From HGM04593 sp045647745 (GTDB lineage Bacteria; Bacteroidota; Bacteroidia; Bacteroidales; Bacteroidaceae), in contig JAZRMQ010000033.1 in assembly GCA_045647745.1 (NCBI GenBank), positions 1-24,829 of the forward strand: DNA of 24,829 nt. The letters run 5' to 3'. This document shows positions 1 to 10,700 of the stretch, one piece after another. Position 1 is the stretch's first letter, and each line of letters opens with the position of its first letter. A program made the position numbers and the translations under genes. Under the pieces are notes generated by a model. That model saw only the letters and a list, made by a program, of their open reading frames with translations, ran no database searches and was not told the origin of the DNA.

Positions 1-230
1 TTGCTAAGGAGCGCGTTGTTGCTGAGGAGAAGGCTCGTGAGGAGGGTAAACCTGAGAATATGATTGCTCGTATTGCTGACGGTCGTATCCAGAAGTACTA
101 CAAGGAGGTTTGCTTGCTCCAGCAGGGCTACTGCCAGAACGAGAAGATTTCTGTTGCTGAGTTCTTGAAGGGCTTCGACAAGGAGCTTACAGCTACAGGC
201 TTCCAGCGTTTCACACTCCGTGCTGAGTAA
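1..230 (+). CDS. tsf: Elongation factor Ts, C-terminal end (partial, 5' end outside window)
   Basis: The frame opens at base 3 and gives 75 codons before the TAA that ends at 230. The peptide carries features typical of the EF-Ts C-terminus: EEGKPENMIARIADGR, then KYYKEVCLLQQ, then a stretch beginning ISVAEFLKGFDKEL. EF-Ts is the guanine-nucleotide exchange factor that recycles EF-Tu during translation elongation in the cytoplasm. The visible part covers the end of the dimerisation/C-terminal module; the N-terminal UBA-like and core domains lie upstream of the window. In bacteria tsf normally follows rpsB, so ribosomal protein S2 is expected just outside the left edge (inference). A strong hairpin terminator follows 17 bases after the stop, so this is the last gene of its transcript. 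Confidence 0.93.
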   Translation, partial: AKERVVAEEKAREEGKPENMIARIADGRIQKYYKEVCLLQQGYCQNEKISVAEFLKGFDKELTATGFQRFTLRAE

Positions 231-247
231 TTGAAACTTATATAAAA

Positions 248-288
248 ACAAGCGGCTTACTTTTTAAGTGAGCCGCTTGTTTTGTTTA
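248..288 (+). terminator. Bidirectional intrinsic terminator between tsf and the lipoprotein gene
   Basis: The outer arms ACAAGCGGCT (248-257) and AGCCGCTTGT (271-280) are perfectly complementary. Three further pairs inside (one G-T) close a 7-base loop. A T-rich run (TTTTGTTT) follows on the plus strand, and reading the minus strand the hairpin is followed by TTTTTATA. It therefore can stop tsf transcription from the left and the convergent lipoprotein gene from the right. Confidence 0.88.
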
Positions 289-310
289 TTAAGACTTGTT
301 TAATTACTCT

Positions 311-709
311 TTACATCTTTTTATAGGTGCTGATTGTGTAATCAATTCCGCCTTCTATTTTAATAGGATTATCGAATTTTAGTTTTAATGTGCTATTTGT
401 AAGTTTTTCAATTTCTAAATTAAGACCAATGCCGACAATTTTATCATCTTTGATAGTGTAAGGCATTGGTGAACTGTTTGGTAGCTTGTTTGAGGTGATT
501 GTTACAAAACTTTCGGTAAATGTATATTTCTCCCATTCTCCATCTTGTGGCTCGGTGGTTTTAGTCTCTCCATTTTCGTAGTAATAGATAGTTGTTGATT
601 TTAACTCCCAAGTTCCGACAAGATTATTTGCACTTTTTTCAACCTCACAACTTGTGAATGTTAATGCTGTGAATAATGCAGCAACGATGATTGATGTTAA
701 CTTTTTCAT
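311..709 (-). CDS. Small lipoprotein with lipocalin-like fold signature
   Basis: 132 residues. The N-terminus has lysines, a hydrophobic core and a lipobox-like TFTSC, placing the lipidated cysteine at residue 21, so signal peptidase II processing and membrane anchoring are expected. Acidic residues directly after the cysteine (E22, E24) are compatible with the export signal of surface lipoproteins in Bacteroidetes, but that is inference. The mature part begins NLVGTWELKSTTIYYY, the pattern of small Bacteroidetes lipocalin-like lipoproteins, and the rest looks all-beta (alternating Thr/Ile/Lys strands). No catalytic motif is visible and the ligand is unknown. It is transcribed alone, convergent with tsf, and shares that gene's terminator. 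No convincing promoter was found in the roughly 100 bases upstream. Confidence 0.8.
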   Translation of the reverse strand: MKKLTSIIVAALFTALTFTSCEVEKSANNLVGTWELKSTTIYYYENGETKTTEPQDGEWEKYTFTESFVTITSNKLPNSSPMPYTIKDDKIVGIGLNLEIEKLTNSTLKLKFDNPIKIEGGIDYTISTYKKM

Positions 710-833
710 ATAATTTTGTATTTGTGATTGAAATATTTCATCTTAATGTAGCTAAGATAGTTATTAAAATTCTACAATAATATTTATTTTTGTTAAATGT
801 TGTTGTATATGGTTGTTGTGTGAGATAAATGGA

Positions 834-841
834 TATTTTTG
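834..841 (+). promoter_or_regulatory. Candidate -7 element of the metalloprotease gene
   Basis: TATTTTTG matches the Bacteroidetes -7 consensus TAnnTTTG. A TTG at 813-815 lies 18 bases upstream as a poor -33 element. The expected transcription start near 848 lies downstream of the ATG at 813 and upstream of the ATG at 867, which favours 867 as the real start. A second match at 785-792 has no -33 partner. Confidence 0.4.
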
Positions 842-866
842 TGTTGATTTTGGATATTATTCAGCT

Positions 867-2468
867 ATGAGAAAGATTTTTATATTCTTCCTGTTTTTTA
901 TGGGGCTTTTCCCGAGAGTGTTTGCTCAGGAATTTGTTACAACGCGTTCGGCTGTTGCTACTATCCCCGGTGACAACGTGCTGCGTTTTTATCGTTTGGC
1001 AATTCCTGTTACAAAAAGTGCTTTTGAGGAGGATTTTGGCAATGACTATAATGCCGTGCTTGACTTTTGGCGTGAATGTGAGGAGTATGTGAATAATATA
1101 TATATTCCGGTGGGTTTTTGCTTTGATGTTATTGAAAGTGAAAATCTTGTGATGCACGATAGAAATTTGATTGATGATAATTTTTATAATGCAACGAGCT
1201 TTGGTACGGAACTTGTTGATGAAATTATAGGCTCTGCTGCATACGATATTGCTATGTGGGTTACTTATCGCCCCGAAGATAGTGAAAATACAGGTCTTTC
1301 GGTGCAGTATGGTGCTTACTCGCACTCAACAAAGGGTAGCGGTTATGCAATGCCTGACTGTTGGGTTGTGGCACACGAGATTGGGCACCTGTTAGGTGCG
1401 GCACATACAGCTCCCGGTGAGGGTAGTCTTATGGACCAAATAGGTGGTTATCTCTCTTATTCGTCGATAAAGATGATACGCGAAGGGTGCCTCTCGCGCA
1501 ATAGTGCGTATTATAGTGACGAGCAGCGCACACAGCTCGTTGGCGCTAATGTTGGTGGTAACTATGTTCACGGAGTGAAGGTTACAAACAGTGCTCCAAG
1601 TTTTGTCGCCGGGCAGATGAAAGAGTGTTATAAAATAGCACAGGGTGGGTGTTTGGCTGTTGAGTTGTATGCAACAGACGCCGAGAATGATGCTTTGCGA
1701 TATATGGCAATTGGCGACGATATTGATGCTTTAGCCTCTTTGGCACCGCAAAAAAATAATGTGATTGACTATCGCCCGCGTTATTCGGCCGATATATTTT
1801 ACCCCGAGTATTACTATTCAGTTGCGGGAACAGATATCCCGTCGTTATCCCCCGGGCGCTACAATATTAGTTTTATTGTTTGCGATGTGCCTGATGATTG
1901 CACGCTTGAAGCTATGAAGGCAACTCCCTTTTATAGTAATTATGCTGTTTGGGAGGCTGAGATAGAGGTGGTTGGCGGTACTGATTTTAAAGCATCTTTA
2001 TTGCCTGCAAAGGAGGCCTACACAGTTGGCGAGGGTGTGACTGTGAAATGGGATGTGAATAACGTATATTTTACTGCCGATAGCCGCGTGCGTATAAAGA
2101 TGTCCGATAATTATGGAAAATCATTCGATTATCTGCTTGCGGAGTCTGTTCCTGCGCGCGATGGCAGTTGCAGTGTTGAACTGCCGGATATGAATGTTGG
2201 TAATGTAGATGTTGATTTTATAACTGCTGTGCGTTCATTGCCCGGCGGTATTATTCGTGTTGAGGAGATTGGCGGTGCAGCGTATGCTCTGACGGCTTTA
2301 TCGCCCGAGCTGGGTGGCAGTTTTAATATCACAGGCGGAACAGATATTAACGAGGTTAAAAAAGAAGATGGAATAGTGACGAGTATTTATGACCTCGGCG
2401 GCAGGTGTGTTAAAGCCCAAACAGATGGCATTTACATTATCAACGGCAAGAAATCTCTTATAAAATAA
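867..2468 (+). CDS. Secreted zinc metalloprotease (metzincin, reprolysin-like) with C-terminal sorting tail
   Basis: 533 residues from the ATG at 867. An in-frame ATG at 813 would add 18 non-signal residues and lies upstream of the likely promoter. The signal peptide is at residues 1-20, cleaved after VFA. The catalytic signature HEIGHLLGAAH (H170, E171, H174, H180) is the metzincin zinc site HExxHxxGxxH; SLMDQ about nine residues later supplies the Met-turn. After the protease domain come beta-rich regions, one (about residues 375-450) resembling the Ig-like modules attached to reprolysin-like proteases in Bacteroidetes. The last ~35 residues contain IYDLGGRCV and GIYIINGKK, the short type IX-like tail also found on the giant LRR protein in this window. 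An extracellular or surface-bound endopeptidase is expected; the substrate is unknown. It is monocistronic and ends at its own terminator. Confidence 0.87.
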   Translation: MRKIFIFFLFFMGLFPRVFAQEFVTTRSAVATIPGDNVLRFYRLAIPVTKSAFEEDFGNDYNAVLDFWRECEEYVNNIYIPVGFCFDVIESENLVMHDRNLIDDNFYNATSFGTELVDEIIGSAAYDIAMWVTYRPEDSENTGLSVQYGAYSHSTKGSGYAMPDCWVVAHEIGHLLGAAHTAPGEGSLMDQIGGYLSYSSIKMIREGCLSRNSAYYSDEQRTQLVGANVGGNYVHGVKVTNSAPSFVAGQMKECYKIAQGGCLAVELYATDAENDALRYMAIGDDIDALASLAPQKNNVIDYRPRYSADIFYPEYYYSVAGTDIPSLSPGRYNISFIVCDVPDDCTLEAMKATPFYSNYAVWEAEIEVVGGTDFKASLLPAKEAYTVGEGVTVKWDVNNVYFTADSRVRIKMSDNYGKSFDYLLAESVPARDGSCSVELPDMNVGNVDVDFITAVRSLPGGIIRVEEIGGAAYALTALSPELGGSFNITGGTDINEVKKEDGIVTSIYDLGGRCVKAQTDGIYIINGKKSLIK

Positions 2469-2475
2469 AAATATA

Positions 2476-2517
2476 AAACTATTGATGTCTTTTAATGTGG
2501 CATCAATAGTTTTTTTA
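2476..2517 (+). terminator. Bidirectional terminator after the metalloprotease gene
   Basis: Arms 2476-2488 and 2501-2513 (core ACTATTGATG / CATCAATAGT) pair perfectly over 13 bp with a 12-base loop and are followed by a T tract. On the minus strand the hairpin is followed by TTTTATATTTTT, so it can also stop the convergent TPR regulator gene that ends at 2578. Confidence 0.85.
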
Positions 2518-2577
2518 TGGGGCTCGGCAGCCATCACTGCGCAAAGGCTGGCAGTTTCGCGCACGTTATATTATAAA

Positions 2578-4491
2578 CTATTCCTTTGAGTTATTTGGGA
2601 GCCCCAGTATCTCTTCTATAAAATTTTCCAAAGAGTTTTCGACCTCTATTCCTATTTTTTGGCGGAAACGATGGCGAAGCATCAATACACTACGTGGAGC
2701 TATGGCTAAAAGCTCGGCAATCTCTTTGTTATCTTGTTTCAAGACAATGAGCATAGATAGTAGCTCTTCACGGCGAGTTATTGATGGTACTCTCTCGCGG
2801 AGACGAGGAAGGAAAAGTGGGTATAGCAACTCGAAACGTTGACGGAACCTTGATTCTCCATTTTTCTGGAGTATATGTGGGGTTAGTGTCTCCATTTCTT
2901 GTCGGTTGTCCTTGTTATTCATTATCTCGTCTATCTCTTGCGAAATAATCTCTTTTTCGGCTTTTGTCTTATTTAGTTTTTGAGCCAACAAGGCAAGCTT
3001 TTCTCCGGCATATTTCATCTGTGTCTTATGCTGTTTCTTTTGGTAAAAAAGGAGAGCAACAATCGCTGATATGACGATAACGGACAAAACTATGCAAATG
3101 AGTAACCAAAGGCGTTGGTTGGCTTTTTCAAGCTGGATAATATCTAGCTCTTGCCTTTGTTTTTCGGTTTGTAAATCAACAATGGCCTCTACAAGATTAA
3201 AGTTAAGTTTTTTCTCCTTCAGGGCTTGTTGTTCTTTGAGCATCATACGGGTGTATTGCTCAACTTTCTGCTGATTATTGCTTTTAAGATAGTGATTTAA
3301 AATTGGTTTATAATTGATATTGATGTAGAGCTGTGAATTATTGGGGTTTAGCAGTGAAAAGAGACTGTCCAACATTATTTCAGCAACATCGTTCTGTTCG
3401 AGCTTTAAATAGGTTTGTGCCAATTGGTGATATGCTTTTGCACGGTTTGTGACTGTTCCTTGTTGTGTGACCTGTTGTAGTTCTTGAATTCCTAAATGTA
3501 AAAAGTCGCCACCCTGCTCGGTTAAATAGGTGCCGTGTAAAAGGTTAACATCTACTATGCCACTATTGTAAGGCAATGACTGGCAAAATTCTCTTGCTCG
3601 CTTGGTGTAATGTGCTACAGAATCGGTTTCTCCTAGTAGCAGCAATGCTCGTCCTTTGTTTATAAAGGTTTGTGCCGAGAGCATTGGATTTTTAATTTTT
3701 ATACTTTTTTCCACCAGTACGGCTTCCGATGCGTACAGGTTGGCATATTCGGGCACATCCCAATAGAGGAATAGGTCGGTTAATAGATGCAGGCTGTTTA
3801 GCATTCCTAAATGGTCCTCTCTTTTTTCGGCCTCTTTTTTACTTTGCTGGAATAGCGACAGGGCTTTGTTTAGTTGTCCGTTACGTTTGTAGATAGAGCC
3901 TAACATTGCTGTTACCCATTGCTCGCCCGAGGTATTTTTGCATAATTGTGCCTGTAACAATGCTTCTTGGCACCAATCTATTACCTTTTTCTGGTATTGG
4001 GGATTGCTATAAAACACAGCTGCCGCATAGGCATAATCACGGAAATAACGCTCGGGAGTGGCGTGCCAGAGTGGGGTGGTAAATACCTTTAGTGTTGTCT
4101 CCTCGGCTTCCTTTGTCCTCTCTGTACGCGACAAGGCATACCCCATAATAGAGTAATAATCCCTCAAACATTGTTTTTGCAATATTGGCGATGCATTGAA
4201 TAGCGTTTGCAAGGTGGATACACAAGCCTCAGGCTCACCTTTGCTTTGGTATGTATTCATTAGCTGCATCAAAGCCTCGGTGTATATAATGATTTGCTGC
4301 TTGTTGATATTTTCTTCGCTGATAGGCTGTGATAAGTAACTTTTAAAGGCCTCGATGGCTTCGTTGTGCTTGCCATTGTGTTGCAAACTCCTCGCTTGTT
4401 TAAAGAGGTCGACATTAGCAAGGCCGGTGCAGCATATTAGTATGAATATGTGGAATGTTAATATTTTTTTGCTCCAAAAAGGTGAAATCAT
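2578..4491 (-). CDS. Membrane-anchored TPR regulator with C-terminal helix-turn-helix
   Basis: 637 residues. Residues 1-25 look like a signal peptide or first membrane anchor. Residues ~26-420 are a run of helical hairpins with TPR-type spacing (for example YKRNGQLNKALSLFQQ near 201-216 and YHQLAQTYLKLEQNDVAEIM near 354-373). A short coiled coil (~425-460) precedes one strongly hydrophobic transmembrane segment at ~461-483, then a charged coiled coil (~485-535). The C-terminus (~570-630) has a LuxR/GerE-like helix-turn-helix pattern (KEIAELLAIAPRSVLMLRHR), DNA-binding and presumably cytoplasmic. This matches Bacteroidetes one-protein sensors in which extracytoplasmic TPRs are linked through the membrane to a DNA-binding tail. 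It is divergent from the giant LRR gene, its most obvious candidate target (inference). No kinase or receiver domain is present. Confidence 0.82.
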   Translation of the reverse strand: MISPFWSKKILTFHIFILICCTGLANVDLFKQARSLQHNGKHNEAIEAFKSYLSQPISEENINKQQIIIYTEALMQLMNTYQSKGEPEACVSTLQTLFNASPILQKQCLRDYYSIMGYALSRTERTKEAEETTLKVFTTPLWHATPERYFRDYAYAAAVFYSNPQYQKKVIDWCQEALLQAQLCKNTSGEQWVTAMLGSIYKRNGQLNKALSLFQQSKKEAEKREDHLGMLNSLHLLTDLFLYWDVPEYANLYASEAVLVEKSIKIKNPMLSAQTFINKGRALLLLGETDSVAHYTKRAREFCQSLPYNSGIVDVNLLHGTYLTEQGGDFLHLGIQELQQVTQQGTVTNRAKAYHQLAQTYLKLEQNDVAEIMLDSLFSLLNPNNSQLYININYKPILNHYLKSNNQQKVEQYTRMMLKEQQALKEKKLNFNLVEAIVDLQTEKQRQELDIIQLEKANQRLWLLICIVLSVIVISAIVALLFYQKKQHKTQMKYAGEKLALLAQKLNKTKAEKEIISQEIDEIMNNKDNRQEMETLTPHILQKNGESRFRQRFELLYPLFLPRLRERVPSITRREELLSMLIVLKQDNKEIAELLAIAPRSVLMLRHRFRQKIGIEVENSLENFIEEILGLPNNSKE

Positions 4492-4527
4492 ATTTTTGTG
4501 TATTTTTTTTATCTCATTATTCTATTG

Positions 4528-4535
4528 CAAATTTA
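4528..4535 (-). promoter_or_regulatory. Candidate -7 element of the TPR regulator gene
   Basis: The minus strand reads TAAATTTG, an exact TAnnTTTG match, 36 bases upstream of the start codon. The -33 region is imperfect (TTTA at a 21-base spacing). A transcription start near 4521 would give a leader of about 30 bases. Confidence 0.55.
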
Positions 4536-4643
4536 AATAAATTCTATGCTGTGTCCTAAATCCTAGTGTTTACATTTTGGTTTACATTTCCCGTTTTTAC
4601 TACAATTAAAGTATTGTATAGATTTAAATGTAGGATATAGTTT
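4536..4643. other. Centre of the 307-bp divergent intergenic region
   Basis: This AT-rich stretch lies between the two outward-facing promoters. It contains no ORF and no strong hairpin. Short near-repeats (TTTACATTTTGG followed by TTTACATTTCCC near 4569-4592) could be a direct-repeat binding site for the neighbouring helix-turn-helix protein, but nothing in the sequence proves it. Confidence 0.35.
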
Positions 4644-4675
4644 TTTGATGCTTTTGAAATATGAAAGTAATTTTG
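4644..4675 (+). promoter_or_regulatory. Promoter of the giant LRR gene (TTTG-N20-TAATTTTG)
   Basis: TTTG at 4644-4647 and TAATTTTG at 4668-4675, separated by exactly 20 bases, match the Bacteroidetes -33/-7 consensus in sequence and spacing. Transcription would start near 4682 and leave an untranslated leader of about 117 bases before the ATG at 4799. A second -7 match at 4778-4785 lacks a -33 partner. Confidence 0.72.
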
Positions 4676-4798
4676 TTCTCGGAAAAGTGTGCTTGCTCGA
4701 GAGCGTGTCCGATGGGAACTATAAAATTCAGTTCACAAGTGATTATCGCTCTTTTCAAAAGGCAAAAATTGCGTTTATAAGTTTGAAAATTAAATACT

Positions 4799-7700
4799 AT
4801 GAAAATTGTTAAATCTATGATTGTAGCCCTTGTGGCAATGATGTGTTTGCCTATAGCACTTCGCGCACAGGGCTTGGCTACAGAACTGGATGTTGAAGGC
4901 AAAAAGACACTTCCTTATCCTCGTGCAACCAAGGCAATTCCTGCCTCTGCAATGGAGTATGATTCTGTTGCGGGTTGCTTTGTTGTGCGTGACACCATTG
5001 CGCCATCACGCGCGGGTGCTCGTGACGGCGCTGCCAGAACCGTGGTTACCCGTGCTGCAGTGGCTTATACCGAGGATGGCGTGCAGTATGGCTATTTTGG
5101 CAACCAACTCTCAAGTGACGACATTGATAATATGAAGCAGTTGGTTCAGCCTTGGTATGCAGAGTTCAAGGACCTTAATGTCGACAGTATTCTGTCACCG
5201 GCACCCGGCAAAGAAACTTGGTATATGCAGATTATTGGCGTGGACAACGATGATATTGATGACTTCAATGGTGAAATGCGCATCTATAATGACATCGGTA
5301 CAACCTACAACTACAAGACAATTGCTATTGACAGCACTGGACTGCGCGGTAATGAGCACATCAAGTCAGTAGTATTTGAAGATTGTGCATCGTCATCGGC
5401 TAATGCCAACACTTGGCTGAATATGGTCATTCACGACGGCGCTTTCAAGAACTGTAAGAACCTGAAGGAGTTTAATATGTTCTACCTTGTCACTTCAGGA
5501 AGCAACCATTATCAGATGCTCTATCCTTGGAATGTGTACGTCGGCAAGAATGTATTCGACGGTTGCCACAAGGATTTCCGCATTAGGGTAGCTCCTCAGT
5601 TGTACAACCTGTTTGTCAATGACCCCAACTGGGGACAATATGCCGACAGGATTGTGGCGGCAGACTATCTTCCAACGGTTTATAACCCTATCACATTCGA
5701 GGGAGTGACATATGACTATGCGGCAAACTCACTGAACACATTGCCAACCTCGGAGCTTACACGCCTGCAGTCATCGTGGTGGAATGCTGCCATCATCGGA
5801 GTAGAGGTGGCTATTACCATTGCAACTTTCGGTTCTGCCAATGCTACAATTGCAACAGCGCAGGCAACGGCACAGTCATCGGCAAAGGCTGCTTTTGAGA
5901 GTGCTAAAGCTGCAATGCAAGGTTATGCAGCATCATATCTTCATTGGTTTCAGCAGGGAACGCAGACCGCGAACGCTATTGCTATGAGGGAGATAGGTAT
6001 GAATGTGGCCCTAGAGAATCTCCTTTCGGCTTCGGCGGCTGTAAGTGCAGGCGATATAGCTCTTGCTTCTACAGTGTCGGGTTATACCTATTATATGATG
6101 GCTGCCGGTGTATCGGCCGCTTCGGCTGCCGGAATAAATGGTTTGTCCTATGTGGCCAATACAGTAGGAAAAAAGGTGCATCGTGAGCGAACTTGGGCAC
6201 TGACAGGACAGTGGGTGTTGACCGAGAACAAGCACACCATCTACCATATGTATGCCAAGGATGTGGAGAACAAGGAGACTGTGACACTGTATAACGATAT
6301 AGGCTCGGCATACAACTACAAGACCGTAGCCATTGGCAGCGATGCTTTCCATAACAAAAACAAAGTCAAGACCGTGAAGTTCAAGGATGTGAACAATGGC
6401 GAGATGTACTCTCCAATAACGGTATTGATTCCTGACTCGGCATTTCTTGGATGCACCAGTCTGGAGACTCTGGACTTGATAATGTACAGCAACTATACAA
6501 ACCGCGAAGTTGCTCTGGGCCCCGAGAACTTTATTGTCTGCGGCGACAACCTCTTTGCGGGTTGCGATATGAGCAAGCTGAAGATTCGCATCGGTGCCGA
6601 GAAGTATGAGGAATTTGCCGAGAACTCTGTATGGGGAAAGTATAAGGATAACTTTGAGGTTGTTGATATAGCACCGAAAATTGATTTCACCACCTATGGC
6701 GCAAAGTATAGCTACAGTTTTGAGAACAACTCACGAAAGAAGGAGACCTATTTGGCAGAACATAACATCGAGCACGTGCACATCGTGGGTCAGGATGGAA
6801 ATTTGGAAGACCAAAATGGTGAAGTCTGTCTCTTTAACGATGCCGGTAGCTACAATAACTACAAGCTCGATTATGTGAAGAAGAACGCTTTCTATGGCAG
6901 CAAGGAGCTTAAGGGTATCTCAATGTTCGACCTGAAGGGTGCAGCTGGCCTTGGTGACTCCTACACCGACCTTGAACTGGTGCTGCAGGATTCGGCCTTT
7001 GCAAAATGTCCCAACCTTGAGTATATCAATATGCTCTATTTCCGCACCGATGGCGCAAATAGCGTAGAAGCAATGTCTCCAAGCCGTGTTATGTTGGAGA
7101 ATGGTGTGTTCGCAGGTAGTCCCAAATTAAAGGTTAAGATGGTGACTACCGCTGTTGACGAGTTCAAGGCTGACACAGCGTGGGCAAAGTATGAGGACCG
7201 CTTCCTCCCCTGCTTCATAGAGACCGATGATGAAATTATGAAGGGTATCTTCAAGGAGTGCGGTATGCTATACTATTCACCCATCTGGAATGAAAACTTT
7301 GATATATATGACGTGATGATGGTGACCGACCCGTCCAATTTGAATGGTAAGTTCCAGTCGAAGAAGTTTGAGGCATTCCGTGAGTTCAAAGCTTTCGAGT
7401 GCATCAACCTCAGTTACGTGGGTGATTCGTGGTTCAAGGATTGCGACAAACTGCAGGGTATTGAGCTGCCATCAACCATAAAGAGCATTGGAAAGCAGGC
7501 ATTCTATAATTGTGCTTTGCTTGATGATATTGTGATACCCGACGGCGTGACAGAGATAAAGGATGCTGCATTCAGTGGGTGTGCAACTTTAAGAAGCATT
7601 ACATTCTTGTCTTCAGCACCGGCAACATTAGGCGCTGATGTGTTTGCCGGGTTGCCTGCCGACTATGTAATATATGTGCCCGAGGCAGCTGTAGAAGCCT

Positions 7701-10700
7701 ACAAGACAGCTTGGTCACAATATGCCGACCACATACAGACATTAAACAACAGAAATACCGGAATCTTAGAGGTGACACTTACCGAGCCCGGAACATTGGC
7801 CAAGGCATTAGGCCTCACAATTACCGGAACCGACCCGCTTGTAATCAGCGGTAATTACAACAGGTATGACAGCCTTAAGATTATTGGCCCCATTAACGGT
7901 ACCGATGTGGGTGTGATACGCTTTATGGGTGGTCGCGATGTAGACAACTGTGAGGTAACACGTGCGTGCAACCTGAAGTACCTTGACCTCTATGATGCGC
8001 ACATCAAGGCTGGTGGTGAAGACTACAATCAAGATGGCTCTAATGACCGCATAACCGAAGATAACTGCATCGATACTTATATGTTCTGGGAACTGGATGT
8101 TCTGGAGACACTCATCCTGCCAAAGAGTGTGACAAAGATTAAGGACTATGCCTTCAACAACTGTGATGCACTCAGCCGCTTGGTTATCGGCGACAACACA
8201 AAGAGCATTGGGGAGAAGGTTACCTACGACAGCCCTAAACTGCAGGAGGTGATATTGCTTTGCAATGAAGCGCCTGCAACAGATGCTGATGCTTGGTCAG
8301 AAAACAGGACTATCAAGTTATTCTATGTACCTAACTCTTATCGTGCGCACCTGTCAGGTAGTCGTGCGTATTATACCCGTTGCGACTCTATCGGCTCGGC
8401 GTTCAAGGATGACGCTTTACTGTATGCCTTGGCCGAGAAACGCATCTACACTGTGAACGACCTTGCCTCTTTGGAAAGTTTTGAGAATATACTCAACGGC
8501 AATACCAAGATAAAGAGCTTCAAGGAACTGATATTTGCAACAGAAGTGAAAGAGTTGGGCGGCAACTCGCTGAGCGGCTGTTCAAGCCTTGAGGAGGTGA
8601 TATTGCCATACTATCTGGATTCAATTCAAGTGGATGCTTTCAAGGGTTGTGCTTCGTTGACCAAAATTTATGCTACGGGTGAAAACATACCAAGTTTGGC
8701 TGCAAATGTGTTTGAGGAACTGCCGCAGGAGTTTGTAATATATGTAACACCCGGTGAGGAAGATAATTACCGCAAGGCTTGGCCGCAGTATGCCGACCAT
8801 ATCCAAGGCTATAGGCAACCAAAGGAGGAGATTAAGGTGGTAACAGTGACCGAAGCGGGCACATTGGGCGAAGCACTTGGTCTTATGGTGTCAATGTCAT
8901 CGGCAAGTGATGTTGGTCGCATCAGCGGTGACATAATGGACATCAAGGCATTGAAGGTGATTGGTCCTATCAATGGCAAGGATATTGCTGTGCTGCGTAT
9001 GCTTGGAGGACGTGACGAGGAGGATTGCGATGAGGTTGCTTTAGCGCGTATGAGCTATCTTGACCTCTATGAGGCTACCATCTGCACCGACCCTAATGAT
9101 ATCTGCTTCAACAGGGACGGAATAAACGACTATGTAGAGAATGACAACGAAATTCCCGAACATATGTTCTGGAAACTCGACAGGTTGCAGACCGTAATAC
9201 TGCCCAAGAATGTTACAAAGATTGATGACAATGCATTCTACGACAATATCGGCATTGAGAACATTGTAGTTGGCGATGCAACTGTCGAGATTGGCAACGA
9301 TGCCTTTGGAAATTGCAAGAACCTGAAGCACATTCTTTTCTTGTGCAATGAGAAGGCGGTACTGGATGGCGATGCATTCACCGATCCAGTCTCAGACCAG
9401 CCTTATCAGGTGGAGAAGATGTACATTCCCAAGAGCCTCTATGGCAAGTATATAGCCGACAGGGAGTACACCACACACACCAAAGAGTTCTGCACCAACT
9501 ATGATGATGATGTACTGTTTCGTGCATTCGGTTCTCACGCTGTTATGAGCAATGACCAGTTGCAGGGTGTAACAAACATTGATGGTTGGTTTGACCTGCA
9601 TACAGGCGTTCAAGACCTCTCTCCACTGGGAAATAGTGCTATAGAAACCCTCAAGGCTACAACATTGTCGGCATTGGGAGAACTGCAGAAGATTGCCCTT
9701 CCTGCAACGCTCAAGGCGGTGGAGAACAACGCTTTTGCAGCCAATACCAAGCTGCGGTGGGTTGATTTTGCACAGTGTACAAATGATGGTGTAATCACCG
9801 AGAATAACATTACTAATCTGGGTATCAACGAGTATGCACTCATCTACGCTCCTGAGAACTTTGCAGTTACAGGATTTACAAACATTGTATATGGCAGCGA
9901 GGGCAATCTGAGATGTGACAAATTCACCCTCTCTGACAAGGGTAACTATGCTGTGCCACGCGAATTCACTGCTCATACAATCCGTTATGACCGTATATTT
10001 GCAGCAGGAACAAAGTCTACTCTCTGTTTGCCTTTTGATATGGAAGTACCTTCGGGGGCAAGAGCCTTCACCTTGAAGAGTGAAGAGAATGATACCATAG
10101 TTTTCTATAGCATAAAAGGTGCTATTGAAGCTAACAAACCCTATGTGATTGTTACAGACAGAGATGTATGTTTTGAAACTGCAATTGAGACCATAGTGCC
10201 GGTTGCTCCAAACATATTGCCACAGGTGTCGGTTAACAATTATGAAATGACCGGTACACTAGCATATATGTCGGGAGATGATGCCGAGAAACAGCTTTTG
10301 TACACCTTGGGTAGTGATGGTTATTGGACTCTGGGCAAGCAGGCGATATCTCCATATCGTGCCTATCTGTGGGCTACCACATATGGTATGCCTGATAGCA
10401 TACCTATGAATACAATCCTGAATGATGTGATAATCGCTGATGGTGGGGTTACCGAGTTCAAGAATGCATTGGAATATAATGTATTGGAACTTATTTACAC
10501 ACGCACACTCAACAATACTTGGAATGCGCTCTATGTTCCTTTCCAGATTGAACTGACCGGGGAACTTTTGGCTAACTATGATATTGCATATATCAATGAT
10601 GTACGTAGCTATGACTGGGATGAGGATGGCGAACTTGATGACTGGGATGTGGAGATTATCAAGATCAAGAAGCAAGGCAAGCTCAAGGCTAACCATCCTT

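Noticed and set aside
813..866. Upstream ATG extension of the metalloprotease
   Set aside because: The 18 extra residues precede a complete signal peptide, and the best -7 promoter element lies inside this stretch.
861..1325. 154-codon minus-strand ORF
   Set aside because: It lies opposite the metalloprotease catalytic region, which has clear zinc-site motifs; the antisense product shows none.
4778..4785. TAAGTTTG as promoter of the LRR gene
   Set aside because: It matches the -7 consensus but has no -33 element and would leave only a few bases before the ATG; the pair at 4644-4675 is complete.
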